From Bacillota bacterium (GTDB lineage: Bacteria > Bacillota > Clostridia > Lachnospirales > Lachnospiraceae), in assembly GCA_023393095.1 (NCBI GenBank), contig JAEWMT010000109.1:1-55175 (forward strand): a stretch of DNA of 55,175 bases, written 5' to 3'. Below are positions 34,367-42,593 of this stretch, in pieces; positions within the stretch are counted from its first letter, which is position 1; every line of letters starts with the position of its first letter. Below the pieces are notes generated by a model, which saw only the letters and a program-made list of their open reading frames with translations, was not told the DNA's origin and ran no database searches. The translations under genes and the position numbers were made by a program.

Positions 34367-35254
34367 TTAGTATTTAGATTTGCTGTTGGAATCACTATCT
34401 CTATTTGATTTGCTATCTGATTTGCTCCATGATTTGCAAGGGTGCTTGTGGCATGGTTTATGGCACGATTCATGGCAGGATTTATGGTTAGATTCATGAC
34501 ACGATTCATGGCAGGATTTATGGTTAGATTCATGACATGGTTTATGACGCGATTCATGGCATGATTTACTATCATGCTTACAAGGTGTTTTGCTTTTTGA
34601 CTCACTAAAGGATTTACTGTCTGACTCACTAAAGGACTTGCTGTCAGACTCGCTATAGGATTTACTATCTGACTTACTATCAGACTCGCTATAGGACTTA
34701 CTGTCTGACTCACTAAAGGATTTACTGTCAGACTCGCTATAGGATTTACTATCTGACTTACTAAATGACTTACTATCTGACTTACTAAAGGATTTACTGT
34801 CAGACTCGCTATAGGACTTACTGTCAGACTTACTAAAGGATTTACTGTCAGACTCGCTATAGGACTTACTATCTGACTTACTAAAGGATTTACTGTCAGA
34901 CTCGCTATAGGACTTACTGTCAGATTTACTAAAGGATCTACTATCGGACTCGCTATAGGATTTTTTATCTGACTTGCAGTCTGGTTTTTCAAATGATTTA
35001 CTGTTTGACATACTATGTGAATTACTAAATTTGCTATTGGATAGACTGAACGGCATACCTAATGATACAAAAAATGGAATAAAATACGTTACATCAAATG
35101 GTAGATGATTTGATTTACTAAATGACTTACTAAATGATTTGCTGTTACTTTTCTCTGATTTACTTTTACTCATACTTTTTTTGCTTTTTCTTGTTGTATG
35201 ATTCATTTTGTAATGATTATGGCCTTTAAATGACTCTCTGTGATAATCACCCAT
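34367..35254 (-). CDS. Ser-rich octapeptide-repeat protein with Cys/His-rich tail, possible spore surface protein
   Basis: A 295-residue low-complexity protein. Residues 1-48 are basic and Ser/Lys-rich, then a short hydrophobic stretch follows (VTYFIPFFVSLGMPF). Residues about 101-220 contain some fourteen copies of S(K/E)SDSKS(F/Y), giving many SxxD sites of the acidophilic kinase type. Residues about 225-273 repeat CHES(N/R)HKSC and end in CHKPCHKHPC, likely metal-binding or cross-linking. ATG 35254 is chosen because GGAGAGGTG overlaps an earlier TTG. A sigma-E-like promoter lies 50 bp upstream. Spore coat or exosporium localisation is inferred from composition and promoter. Confidence 0.8.
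   Translation of the reverse strand: MGDYHRESFKGHNHYKMNHTTRKSKKSMSKSKSEKSNSKSFSKSFSKSNHLPFDVTYFIPFFVSLGMPFSLSNSKFSNSHSMSNSKSFEKPDCKSDKKSYSESDSRSFSKSDSKSYSESDSKSFSKSDSKSYSESDSKSFSKSDSKSYSESDSKSFSKSDSKSFSKSDSKSYSESDSKSFSESDSKSYSESDSKSDSKSYSESDSKSFSESDSKSFSESKSKTPCKHDSKSCHESRHKPCHESNHKSCHESCHESNHKSCHESCHKPCHKHPCKSWSKSDSKSNRDSDSNSKSKY
34595..34954 (-). repeat. 24-bp tandem repeats encoding the Ser-rich octapeptides
   Basis: About fourteen 24-bp units encode alternating Phe- and Tyr-ending Ser/Asp/Lys octapeptides; one unit is shortened. Divergence at synonymous positions is frequent. The unit length keeps other frames open, which explains an overlapping false ORF at 34348-34992. Confidence 0.9.
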
Positions 35255-35282
35255 TAATAAACACCTCTCCAATATTTTTTTA

Positions 35283-35334
35283 TAATGTTAATAACATTAC
35301 AATACATAGTATGACAATATATGACAAAATGTTA
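35283..35334 (-). promoter_or_regulatory. Sigma-E-like promoter and palindrome before the Ser-rich protein gene
   Basis: On the minus strand TAACATT (35334-35328), 14 bp and CATACTAT (35313-35306) match the mother-cell sigma-E consensus (KMATATT, N13-15, CATACANT) with one mismatch in each box. A perfect palindrome TAATGTT-AAT-AACATTA (35283-35299) overlaps the expected start site and could bind a regulator such as SpoIIID. Confidence 0.6.
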
Positions 35335-35426
35335 CAATCATAAAAACGCCGAAGTATCTGAAACTATACATTTAGAAAGTATCAATCGGCTGGATTGGGT
35401 GAATAAAATATCTGTACAAAGAAGCA

Positions 35427-35639
35427 AAAATATCGTTACTGTTCACAGCCGATTAAGCTCTCGGGCACAGAATCTCCTTCACACACAGGTTGAAAGACAC
35501 AGCACCAGTTTTGTATGCCATAGTCGTACAAGTATGTTCGGCTATGGCATATAAAACTGATACCATGTCTTTCAAACAGTGCATTACAGGAGGTTCTGTG
35601 TCCATGAGCTTAGTCGGCTGTGAACAGTAACAAAATATC
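35427..35639 (+). mobile_element. MITE-like 197-bp hairpin element with 8-bp target duplication
   Basis: The element 35435-35631 is one long inverted repeat: the first and last ~92 nt are complementary with a ~12-nt loop, starting GTTACTGTTCACAGCC and ending with its complement. It is bordered by the 8-bp direct repeat AAAATATC (35427-35434 and 35632-35639), as produced by transposition. It encodes no protein. Many arm differences turn into G-U pairs in the + strand RNA, so the fold of the transcript may also be kept. Confidence 0.8.
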
Positions 35640-35670
35640 GTAATATATCGAAAAAATTCGTACTGTCATA

Positions 35671-35699
35671 TTGAATTACATTATGTTATCATATAGAAT
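35671..35699 (+). promoter_or_regulatory. metY promoter
   Basis: TTGAAT (35671-35676), 17 bp and TAGAAT (35694-35699). The leader to metY is short and has no SAM riboswitch or T-box. Confidence 0.65.
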
Positions 35700-35771
35700 A
35701 AGTAATTAATTAGTATAAATTGGCTTGCCAATAAATTGTTATAAATACTACATGCGAAAGGATGAAAAGTA

Positions 35772-37046
35772 ATGAATAATTATCATATCGAAACTAAATG
35801 TATCCAAAGTGGATATCAGCCTAAGAACGGAGAACCCAGAGTATTACCGATTTACCAGAGCACTACCTATAAATATGATTCTAGTGAGCATGTTGGAAAA
35901 CTCTTTGATCTTGCAGAGGATGGTTTCTTCTATTCAAGAATAGCCAATCCAACCGTAGACAGTGTTGAGAAAAAGATAGCTGAATTAGAAGGTGGCGTTG
36001 GTGCACTGTGCACCTCCTCCGGTCAGGCTGCAAGTCTTTTATCAATGTTGAATATTTGTAGTTCTGGAGATCATATCATTGCTTCAAGTGCAATCTATGG
36101 TGGAACGATAAATCTCATTGCGGTAACCTTAAAAAGAATGGGGATTGATGTAACCTTTATCAATCCGGATGATTCGATCGAAGTACTTCAGAAAGAAGTC
36201 AGGGATAATACCAAGCTGATTTTTGCTGAGACTATTGCAAATCCGGCTTTAATCGTATCTGATATTGAGAAATTAGCAAAGTTAGCACATAATAATCAGA
36301 TACCTCTTTTTATTGATAACACCTTTGCCACACCAATCAATTGCAGACCATTTGAATTCGGAGCTGATATTGTAATACATTCTACTTCGAAATATATGGA
36401 TGGTCATGCAGTATCTCTTGGCGGTATCATTGTTGACAGTGGTAATTTTAACTGGGATAATGGCAAATTCCCCGGACTCTCCACACCGGATGAATCTTAT
36501 CATGGTATGATTTATACAAAGGACTGTGGTAAAGCGGCCTATATTAATAAAGCCAGGGTACAGTTAATGCGTGATATGGGCGCAACACCTTCACCGAATA
36601 ATGCATTTTTATTAAATTTGGGACTTGAAACACTTCATTTAAGAATGGAGCGTCACTGCAGCAATGCTTTAAAGGTAGCTCAGTATCTTGAGGCTAATGA
36701 AAATATTGCATGGGTGAATTACCCAGGACTAGGGAGCAGTAAGTATTATGAACTGGCTAAAAAATATCTGCCGAATGGTTCCTGTGGAGTTATTTCCTAT
36801 GGAGTAAAGGGTGGAAGAGAGGCGGCTGTGAAATTCATGGATAGCCTGAAGCTCGCAGCTATCGTTGTACATGTGGCCGATAACAGAACCAGTGTATTGC
36901 ATCCAGCAAGTACAACTCATCGTCAGTTAACCGACCAGCAATTGATGGATGGAGGTATTACTCCGGATTTAATCCGTATGTCCATTGGTATTGAGAATGT
37001 TGATGATATTATTGCGGATATTGAACAGGCATTAAAGCAGATTTAA
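35772..37046 (+). CDS. metY: O-acetylhomoserine aminocarboxypropyltransferase-type PLP enzyme
   Basis: A 424-residue Cys/Met-metabolism PLP enzyme. YSRIANPTVDSVEKKIAELEGG, SSGQAASLLSML, the PLP-binding Lys in HSTSKYMDGHA near residue 208 and the C-terminal HPASTTHRQL are typical. Length and the insertion FNWDNGKFPGLSTPDESYHG favour the MetY (O-acetylhomoserine sulfhydrylase) clade, which makes homocysteine from O-acetylhomoserine and sulfide. Methionine gamma-lyase activity cannot be excluded by sequence alone. GAAAGGATGA precedes the ATG. Confidence 0.9.
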   Translation: MNNYHIETKCIQSGYQPKNGEPRVLPIYQSTTYKYDSSEHVGKLFDLAEDGFFYSRIANPTVDSVEKKIAELEGGVGALCTSSGQAASLLSMLNICSSGDHIIASSAIYGGTINLIAVTLKRMGIDVTFINPDDSIEVLQKEVRDNTKLIFAETIANPALIVSDIEKLAKLAHNNQIPLFIDNTFATPINCRPFEFGADIVIHSTSKYMDGHAVSLGGIIVDSGNFNWDNGKFPGLSTPDESYHGMIYTKDCGKAAYINKARVQLMRDMGATPSPNNAFLLNLGLETLHLRMERHCSNALKVAQYLEANENIAWVNYPGLGSSKYYELAKKYLPNGSCGVISYGVKGGREAAVKFMDSLKLAAIVVHVADNRTSVLHPASTTHRQLTDQQLMDGGITPDLIRMSIGIENVDDIIADIEQALKQI

Positions 37047-37076
37047 AATGATTCGAAGATAACAATTCAAAGGGAC

Positions 37077-37164
37077 GGTATATTGTCAATGTTAACTTAT
37101 TTTACTTCCGGTAATAACTTTTAGGTAATAAGTCAGTCAAATAAGTTAACATTGACAATGTACC
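37077..37164 (+). repeat. Long inverted repeat after metY
   Basis: GGTA plus a 21-bp arm (37082-37102) is complementary to 37139-37159 plus TACC (37161-37164), with one unpaired base on each side and a 36-nt loop. It ends near GAGTTTTT, so it could be the metY terminator or a small mobile hairpin. Confidence 0.6.
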
Positions 37165-37284
37165 TGAGTTTTTAAGTGATATTATAATAATTTTTATTTT
37201 GATGGATATATGAAATAACTAGGGGCTATTATCAGACAAAGCCATTAATAAATATATTTTCCATGCCCACGGAAACCTATAGCA

Positions 37285-38178
37285 TCATATTTTAAAGAGA
37301 GAAAGCTGCTCATAATGATAGCTGCCCTTATATGCATGAATGATGTCCTTCATTTTATAAAGGATTCCTAGTCGGTTGCATTCTTTGATAAAAATGTCTT
37401 TCAATTCTTTTTCACGAGGACTGTGGCACTCATAGGTGGAGCCGTAGGTTTTCATATAGATCTGTTTTAAATTCTTACCTGAAAAATGTTCATCGAATTT
37501 CTGATACAGATATTCTCGCTGACCACTTCGAAGTGTTACCCCGAACATGGGATAGATAAAACTAGCACCGCTGTTATGAGCTGCGTTAATAATGGAAAGA
37601 ATATTATCCGGAGTATCGGTTAGATGGGGTAGAAGAGGCGTTAGTAAAATTCCTGTGAATAATCCGGCCTGAGATAACATTCGGACTGCTTCCATACGTT
37701 CTGAAGATATGCATACTCCGGGCTCGATTAAGCGGCAGATGTCATCGTTGGCGGCGGTAACCGTTATTTTACAGAGAACGGGGGAATGCTTCTTGATTTT
37801 CTGCAAAAGATCGATATCCCGGGTGATCAGATTGCTCTTAGTTGCTATTGCAATACCAAAATGATAGGTATCAATCAGCTGCAAAGCCTGACGAGTCAGC
37901 TGATATTTCTTCTCATAGGGGTTGTAAGGGTCACTCATGGCACCTGTCCCAATCACGCCGGTCTTTGTCTTTTTTCTGAGTTCATTATGGATGATTTCCA
38001 AAGCATTTTCCTTACAGCATACCGTATCAAAATCAGTAATCTGATAGCAATCGCTGCGGCTGTCACAGTAGATACAACCGTGGCAGCATCCTTTGTAGAT
38101 ATTCATATTATAGTCCGTCCCAAACCAGGCATGATCCGATTTATATGTGATGATTGTTTTTGCAGGAATAGTATTCAT
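37285..38178 (-). CDS. Radical SAM protein, spore photoproduct lyase-like family
   Basis: A 297-residue radical SAM enzyme. The cluster motif CCHGCIYC (CxxxCxxC, residues about 32-39) binds the 4Fe-4S cluster; GAMSDPYNPYEKKYQLTR and TKSNLITRDIDLL fit the SPL-family (COG1533) proteins. It lacks the features that would identify true spore photoproduct lyase, so the substrate is unknown. It is the last gene of a minus-strand group with a GyrI-like protein (52 bp gap) and a WYL regulator, suggesting co-transcription. Confidence 0.85.
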   Translation of the reverse strand: MNTIPAKTIITYKSDHAWFGTDYNMNIYKGCCHGCIYCDSRSDCYQITDFDTVCCKENALEIIHNELRKKTKTGVIGTGAMSDPYNPYEKKYQLTRQALQLIDTYHFGIAIATKSNLITRDIDLLQKIKKHSPVLCKITVTAANDDICRLIEPGVCISSERMEAVRMLSQAGLFTGILLTPLLPHLTDTPDNILSIINAAHNSGASFIYPMFGVTLRSGQREYLYQKFDEHFSGKNLKQIYMKTYGSTYECHSPREKELKDIFIKECNRLGILYKMKDIIHAYKGSYHYEQLSLFKI

Positions 38179-38230
38179 TAGGAGCCTTTCTCTTGATATT
38201 ATTAAAAACCTAAGGCATTGATATTATATT

Positions 38231-38896
38231 TCAGTTTTCTCTCACAGGATGGCGTAATATGGTCTTCATCTTTGCAGGATTGATTTTTCTTGGATCGTTT
38301 AAATAAATCTCGTGATGCCTGCGTAATATGCCCTCATCAAAATTACTTCCAATATCATTGATAAGACCATTAGCTTGAATAAAACGATCGATTTTAGCTA
38401 CAGTTGCAGGTTCATTATCAAATGGACCAATATGCATACATTGTACACAAAGCCCTTCCTCAAAGCGTTCAAATCTAGCTTTCGTAATATCCAGTTCTGG
38501 CTTTTTCCTTGCGATCTGAAACTTTGCTTGCTCAAAATCTTCTTTTGCAATGAAATCAGGCTGCCTTATCATAGAAGTCCAGCAGTATTTCTCCTTATTT
38601 GTAAAATTTGTACTGTTATCATCCTGCATCCACCATTGACCTTCTAGCGGTGGAACATGATAATCGATCAATTCCGTTTCTTTAGAACCGATAGTACCAA
38701 ATTTTCTTCCCATTTTAATTGTGAAGGTAAAGGCATAAAGAATTTCAACTGCCTTATTATATTCACCTTCCGTGTCATTGGGATTGCCATGACCGTCAAC
38801 CATAATAAAGTTCATGGCAGGAACTTTAATTAACGAAGGCTCTGTTTTAGGAGCATATAGCTCTTTGTTCATTTTTCTGTAATCAATTTTATCCAT
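38231..38896 (-). CDS. GyrI-like small-molecule-binding domain protein
   Basis: A 221-residue protein of the GyrI-like (AraC effector-binding) superfamily, of the subgroup often found next to YafY regulators. VPAMNFIMVDGHGNPND near residues 26-42, YAFTFTIKMGRKFG, PPLEGQWWM and the C-terminal HHEIYLNDPRKINPAKMKTILRHPV are characteristic. It has no DNA-binding domain and probably binds hydrophobic compounds. AAAGGATGA precedes the ATG. Confidence 0.88.
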   Translation of the reverse strand: MDKIDYRKMNKELYAPKTEPSLIKVPAMNFIMVDGHGNPNDTEGEYNKAVEILYAFTFTIKMGRKFGTIGSKETELIDYHVPPLEGQWWMQDDNSTNFTNKEKYCWTSMIRQPDFIAKEDFEQAKFQIARKKPELDITKARFERFEEGLCVQCMHIGPFDNEPATVAKIDRFIQANGLINDIGSNFDEGILRRHHEIYLNDPRKINPAKMKTILRHPVREN

Positions 38897-38995
38897 CAGA
38901 ATTCATCCTTTCTTATTTAGGTGATTTGAAGATAAGATTTTAATGTAATTTACAATATGTTCATCTGATTTGATGGTATTCTGATGGTAGCATAT

Positions 38996-39916
38996 TTAAT
39001 CTGACATCAGTGTGTCATATTTAAGCATTGCTTTTTTATATTTTTCTAGCAATTGATTACGAAGGATGGTTGGTTGGATAACTTCGATATGGTCTTCAAA
39101 TGACATAAGATAGCTAATCAGCCAGTTATCTGAATTAACCCTGGCATTGACAAGGAAGCTGCCATCCTGATTCCTTGTAATTGCCTCGGAACCAAATTCG
39201 TCAAAGATACGAAATGCCATTTCTGAATCAACTTTCATGATTAAATTAACAGAAGGGTAATCATGCTTATTTATGATTTCATCTTCGGATTTTACGTGGG
39301 AGGCAGGATGAAAGTCTTCTTTGCTGATCGTTAAACCCACCATCCGGGTGATTTTAAAATAGCGCATGCTCTTTTTTTTCATGCAGAAGCAGTAAAGATA
39401 CCATGCCTGACCCCTAAAAATCAATTTATAGGGTTCAACACTTCGATCCGATTCTTTTCCATAGGAATTAAAGTATTTAAAGTGAATCAACTTATGATTT
39501 AAGATGGCGTCTTTCAATTGCCGGAATTTCATTTTATCCTCATCCTTGCTGCTCCAGTTTGAAAAGTCAACCTCAATCCAATCCGTATTTTTATTTCCGA
39601 ATAAGGAATTTAGCTTGGAAAGTATTTGATCTGTTTCTGTAAAGCTGGTTGCCTTCAGTCCTTGAAGAGCTGATAGGATTTCATTTTGTTCCTCATTGGT
39701 TAATACGGATTTATTCAGGACAAAATTCTCCATTAATCCAATTCCGCCGCCTTTTCCCTTGGTAGTATAGATAGGAATTCCTGCTTGGCACAAAGATTCA
39801 ATATCACGGTAGATGGTTCTCTGTGATACCTCGAAGTGCTCACAAAGTTCCTTGGCGGTCGTGATTTTTTTATTCATAAGAATATATACAATTTCAAATA
39901 GACGATTTATCTGCAT
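38996..39916 (-). CDS. YafY-type HTH/WYL transcriptional regulator
   Basis: A 306-residue regulator. The N-terminal HTH (ITTAKELCEHFEVSQRTIYRDIESL) is of the DeoR-like type, the middle holds a WYL domain (LIHFKYFNSYGKESDRSVEPYKLIFRGQAWYLYCFC), and a C-terminal WCX-like extension ends the protein. WYL domains bind ligands or nucleic acids. It begins a minus-strand group with the GyrI-like and radical SAM genes. AGGAGA precedes the ATG at 39916. Confidence 0.92.
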   Translation of the reverse strand: MQINRLFEIVYILMNKKITTAKELCEHFEVSQRTIYRDIESLCQAGIPIYTTKGKGGGIGLMENFVLNKSVLTNEEQNEILSALQGLKATSFTETDQILSKLNSLFGNKNTDWIEVDFSNWSSKDEDKMKFRQLKDAILNHKLIHFKYFNSYGKESDRSVEPYKLIFRGQAWYLYCFCMKKKSMRYFKITRMVGLTISKEDFHPASHVKSEDEIINKHDYPSVNLIMKVDSEMAFRIFDEFGSEAITRNQDGSFLVNARVNSDNWLISYLMSFEDHIEVIQPTILRNQLLEKYKKAMLKYDTLMSD

Positions 39917-40098
39917 TGTGTTCTCCTAAGTATTCATATTTGATTAAACATCACAGTTGATTAAGTTTATCATGTCATAGCATGCCTAATGTTATTGTTG
40001 ATCTTTTACTGATCTTATAATGCAATTACGTTATAAAGTAAGGATATACTTGATTGACCATAGAGCTTTTCGACATTTAAATTAATTTTATCAAACAT

Positions 40099-40122
40099 AA
40101 TATGACAATGCAACGTCATATT
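40099..40122. promoter_or_regulatory. Inverted repeat in the WYL-tepA divergent gap
   Basis: AATATGAC (40099-40106) and GTCATATT (40115-40122) are perfect 8-bp inverted repeats, spaced by 8 bp, a plausible regulator site between the two divergent genes. No strong promoter was found in the rest of 39917-40220. Confidence 0.45.
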
Positions 40123-40220
40123 AACCATTGCAGGATCAAAATTCCACTAAGTATAAAAATCAATCTTTTTCACATAATAAAAAAGAATAATTATCTATCG
40201 AAAGAAAAGAGGACGCATTC

Positions 40221-41063
40221 ATGCAGAAAGATTTATTATTGGAAAATGATATAAAAAGTAATAATATTAGAAAAAATCAGGGGAATAATGCAGTACAAAA
40301 TAGAGAACCTGCTGATGATAACAACAGAGGAGATAAAGAGGTCAATACTCAGGAGGCTCAGGAAAATGAAAAAGTAATAAAGGAAAATGAGGATTTAAAG
40401 GATCAAAAGATCAGTGAATACGGTCAGACTGTTCTTGAAAACGGAACAAAGGATCACAAAATCCACCTTCTTTCTATTATAGGAGAAATCGAAGGTCACG
40501 AATGCCTTCCGCAGCATAATAAAACCACGAAATATGAACATGTATTACCTCAGCTTGCAGCAATAGAAGACAGCACCGAAATTGATGGGCTACTTATATT
40601 AATTAATACGGTAGGCGGGGATGTGGAAGCTGGTCTTGCGATTGCAGAGATGATTGCATCTCTTAGCAAACCAACCGTCACACTGGTCTTGGGAGGTTCT
40701 CATTCCATTGGTGTTCCCTTAGCTGTTTCCGCTAATTTTAGTTACATTGTTCCTTCCGCAACGATGATTATTCATCCTGTTAGAATGAATGGAACAGTAA
40801 TCGGAGTTACACAGACCTTTGAATATTTTGAAAAAATACAGGATCGTATTATTAATTTTGTTGTAAATCACTCAAAGATTGATTATAACAGCTTTCGTGA
40901 TCTTATGCTGGATACGCATCAGCTTGCCAAGGATGTCGGTTCTATCTTAGTTGGAGAAGAAACCGTTAAGAAGGGAATCATTGATGCGGTGGGCGGCATT
41001 AAGGAAGCACTTGGTAAAATAAATGAAATGATTGATTCAAAAAATGGAGGTGTGACTAAATAA
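40221..41063 (+). CDS. tepA: ClpP-like serine peptidase TepA
   Basis: A 280-residue ClpP-fold protein. An N-terminal ~85-residue Asn/Glu-rich disordered region precedes the peptidase domain with INTVGGDVEAGLAIAEM, the active-site Ser in GGSHSIGVPLA near residue 161 and the His in MIIHPVR near 185. TepA of Bacillus was linked to protein export and degradation of peptides or small spore proteins. It sits directly before ylzJ and close to the FtsK/SpoIIIE gene, the same order as in Bacillus. Confidence 0.9.
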   Translation: MQKDLLLENDIKSNNIRKNQGNNAVQNREPADDNNRGDKEVNTQEAQENEKVIKENEDLKDQKISEYGQTVLENGTKDHKIHLLSIIGEIEGHECLPQHNKTTKYEHVLPQLAAIEDSTEIDGLLILINTVGGDVEAGLAIAEMIASLSKPTVTLVLGGSHSIGVPLAVSANFSYIVPSATMIIHPVRMNGTVIGVTQTFEYFEKIQDRIINFVVNHSKIDYNSFRDLMLDTHQLAKDVGSILVGEETVKKGIIDAVGGIKEALGKINEMIDSKNGGVTK

Positions 41064-41065
41064 TT

Positions 41066-41305
41066 ATGCTCTATACCTCAAGACCTTTAGAGAGAATTTA
41101 TGCACCACCATCTGTATTTGAAAAGAAAAGGAATGCTGAGTCCGAAAATATTGCTGAAGATGAATACAAGGAAATACTCCTTCCGAATGGCAGGGTTATA
41201 ACACGAAGGGATGGAGATAATTATGTAATAGAAAGAATAAATTCAACCGATATGAACGATTACTTAAATGAAAATTACTTTCCCGGTAAGAATATGAAAA
41301 ATTAA
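41066..41305 (+). CDS. ylzJ: YlzJ-like protein
   Basis: A 79-residue small protein that follows tepA after 2 bp, with GGAGGTG inside the tepA end as ribosome binding site. MLYTSRPLERIYAPP and the later LPNGRVITRRDGDNYVIERI fit the YlzJ-like family (conserved gene between tepA and spoIIIE in spore formers). Function is unknown. Confidence 0.8.
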   Translation: MLYTSRPLERIYAPPSVFEKKRNAESENIAEDEYKEILLPNGRVITRRDGDNYVIERINSTDMNDYLNENYFPGKNMKN

Positions 41306-41307
41306 AT

Positions 41308-41471
41308 ATGAAACTGTCGCAAAATAACCTTCAGTGATATAAGGTGCTCCGCGTAACTCTTTAATCTAATGTTTGAAAAATATATTATCTGCTTTGTATT
41401 ATACGAACATCACATACAAAATCGATAATGTGTTTCTAAACTTGTGTGGAGTTTATTCGGAGTATCTTATA
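41308..41471 (+). repeat. Dispersed hairpin repeat, copy 1
   Basis: This stretch resembles 50366-50483: both begin ATGARACTRTYGYAAAATA and share AATAATGTGTYT...TTGTGTG near the end. Its stem pairs TATAAG, CTCCG and ACTC (41338-41359) with GAGT, CGGAG and CTTATA (41449-41471). The second copy has different bases in the stem but the same pairing, implying a conserved RNA or DNA hairpin. Confidence 0.6.
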
Positions 41472-41603
41472 TTATATTTATAGCATAAAGAAATGACAAT
41501 CCATACTCCAATCAGTACATTACGGGAACTTATTGCGCCTACCGGGCATGCAGGCTATACTGTAACATAGAAGGTTAGAAGATTAGTGATACACGAATTT
41601 TTC

Positions 41604-41632
41604 TTGCATATCATTTTTATAAAAGGTATAAT
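41604..41632 (+). promoter_or_regulatory. uppP promoter
   Basis: TTGCAT (41604-41609), 17 bp and TATAAT (41627-41632). With the hairpin repeat upstream, this accounts for the 41306-41701 gap. Confidence 0.75.
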
Positions 41633-41701
41633 AAATTTTGGAAACAATTTTACGAAATTACGTAAAATTGTATTTTATGAGATCCAAGGGGAGGCAATCG
41701 A

Positions 41702-42577
41702 ATGGATTTATTTCAGGCAATCATCATGGGGATTGTACAGGGGATAGCAGAATTTCTACCTGTCAGCAGTGATGGTCACTTAGCACTAATGAAATTTATC
41801 TTACATATCAAAACGGATAATGGAATACTGTTTGATGTTTTATTACATTTTGGAACCCTTATAGCTGTATTAATCGCTTTTTGGAAGGATATATGGGAGC
41901 TAATCATAGAAGGCTTCGGTATCATCGGAGACTTCTTTATTAATGTAATAAGACGAATACATAATATGACATCTGAGAATAAATCAAGTTATCGAAAGAT
42001 TATTTCAACTCCTTACCGTAAATTGGTCATGTTAATTATTGTTGCTACCATCCCTACCGGTGTGATCGGAGTTGTTTTTGATAAAGCAGTAGAAATTGCT
42101 GGTCAATCTCTTCTTGTACCCGGTTTAGGCCTGATGCTTACCGGATTTCTTCTAATGATCGCCGATCGAATGAAGCCGGGTAATAAGAAGGAATTTGATG
42201 CAACCTATAAGGAAGCGGGAATTATCGGCGTAGCCCAGGGTATTGCAATTCTTCCTGGTGTATCCCGATCTGGTTCTACCTTAACAGCATGTCTGATCGC
42301 TGGCTATGAACGGACTTTCGCTGTGAAGTATGTTTTTATTATGTCTATCCCGGCTATCCTTGGTGCAGTTGTATTTAAAATTAAGGATGTTTCCCTGTCA
42401 GCGATTTCTCAGAACGATTTGATGAATTATCTGGTAGGAACCTTGGTGGCTGCATTCGTAGGATTTATTAGTATAAAAACAATGCTTATTATTGTAAGAA
42501 AAAAGAAATTTAAATATTTTGCTTATTATTGTATAGCAATTGGTATTTTAGCCGTAATCTGCTATTTTGCGCTTTAA
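41702..42577 (+). CDS. uppP: Undecaprenyl-diphosphatase
   Basis: A 291-residue integral membrane enzyme of the BacA/UppP family that recycles undecaprenyl pyrophosphate to the monophosphate carrier for peptidoglycan synthesis. GIVQGIAEFLPVSSDGHL near residues 9-26 and PGVSRSGST near 188 are the two catalytic motifs. A polar insertion (residues about 90-105) lies between helices. It is followed, after 16 bp, by the FtsK/SpoIIIE gene, an unusual insertion between ylzJ and ftsK. GGGGAGG precedes the ATG. Confidence 0.95.
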   Translation: MDLFQAIIMGIVQGIAEFLPVSSDGHLALMKFILHIKTDNGILFDVLLHFGTLIAVLIAFWKDIWELIIEGFGIIGDFFINVIRRIHNMTSENKSSYRKIISTPYRKLVMLIIVATIPTGVIGVVFDKAVEIAGQSLLVPGLGLMLTGFLLMIADRMKPGNKKEFDATYKEAGIIGVAQGIAILPGVSRSGSTLTACLIAGYERTFAVKYVFIMSIPAILGAVVFKIKDVSLSAISQNDLMNYLVGTLVAAFVGFISIKTMLIIVRKKKFKYFAYYCIAIGILAVICYFAL

Positions 42578-42593
42578 GGAGGACATAAGGACC

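Noticed and set aside
34348..34992. 214-codon frame overlapping the Ser-rich protein
   Set aside because: It is a frame shadow of the 24-bp repeats; the Ser-rich frame has a good start site and promoter.
35321..35554. 77-codon frame running into the hairpin element
   Set aside because: It crosses the left border of the inserted element, has no ribosome binding site and overlaps the opposing sigma-E-like promoter.
35435..35631. The long hairpin as a retron or group II intron RNA
   Set aside because: There is no reverse transcriptase gene nearby and the 8-bp target duplication points to a transposed hairpin element.
35640..35771. SAM riboswitch before metY
   Set aside because: The leader after the promoter is only about 65 nt and shows no S-box or other SAM riboswitch core.
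37786..38181. 131-codon + strand frame opposite the radical SAM gene
   Set aside because: It is antisense to a well-supported gene with conserved motifs and has no ribosome binding site.
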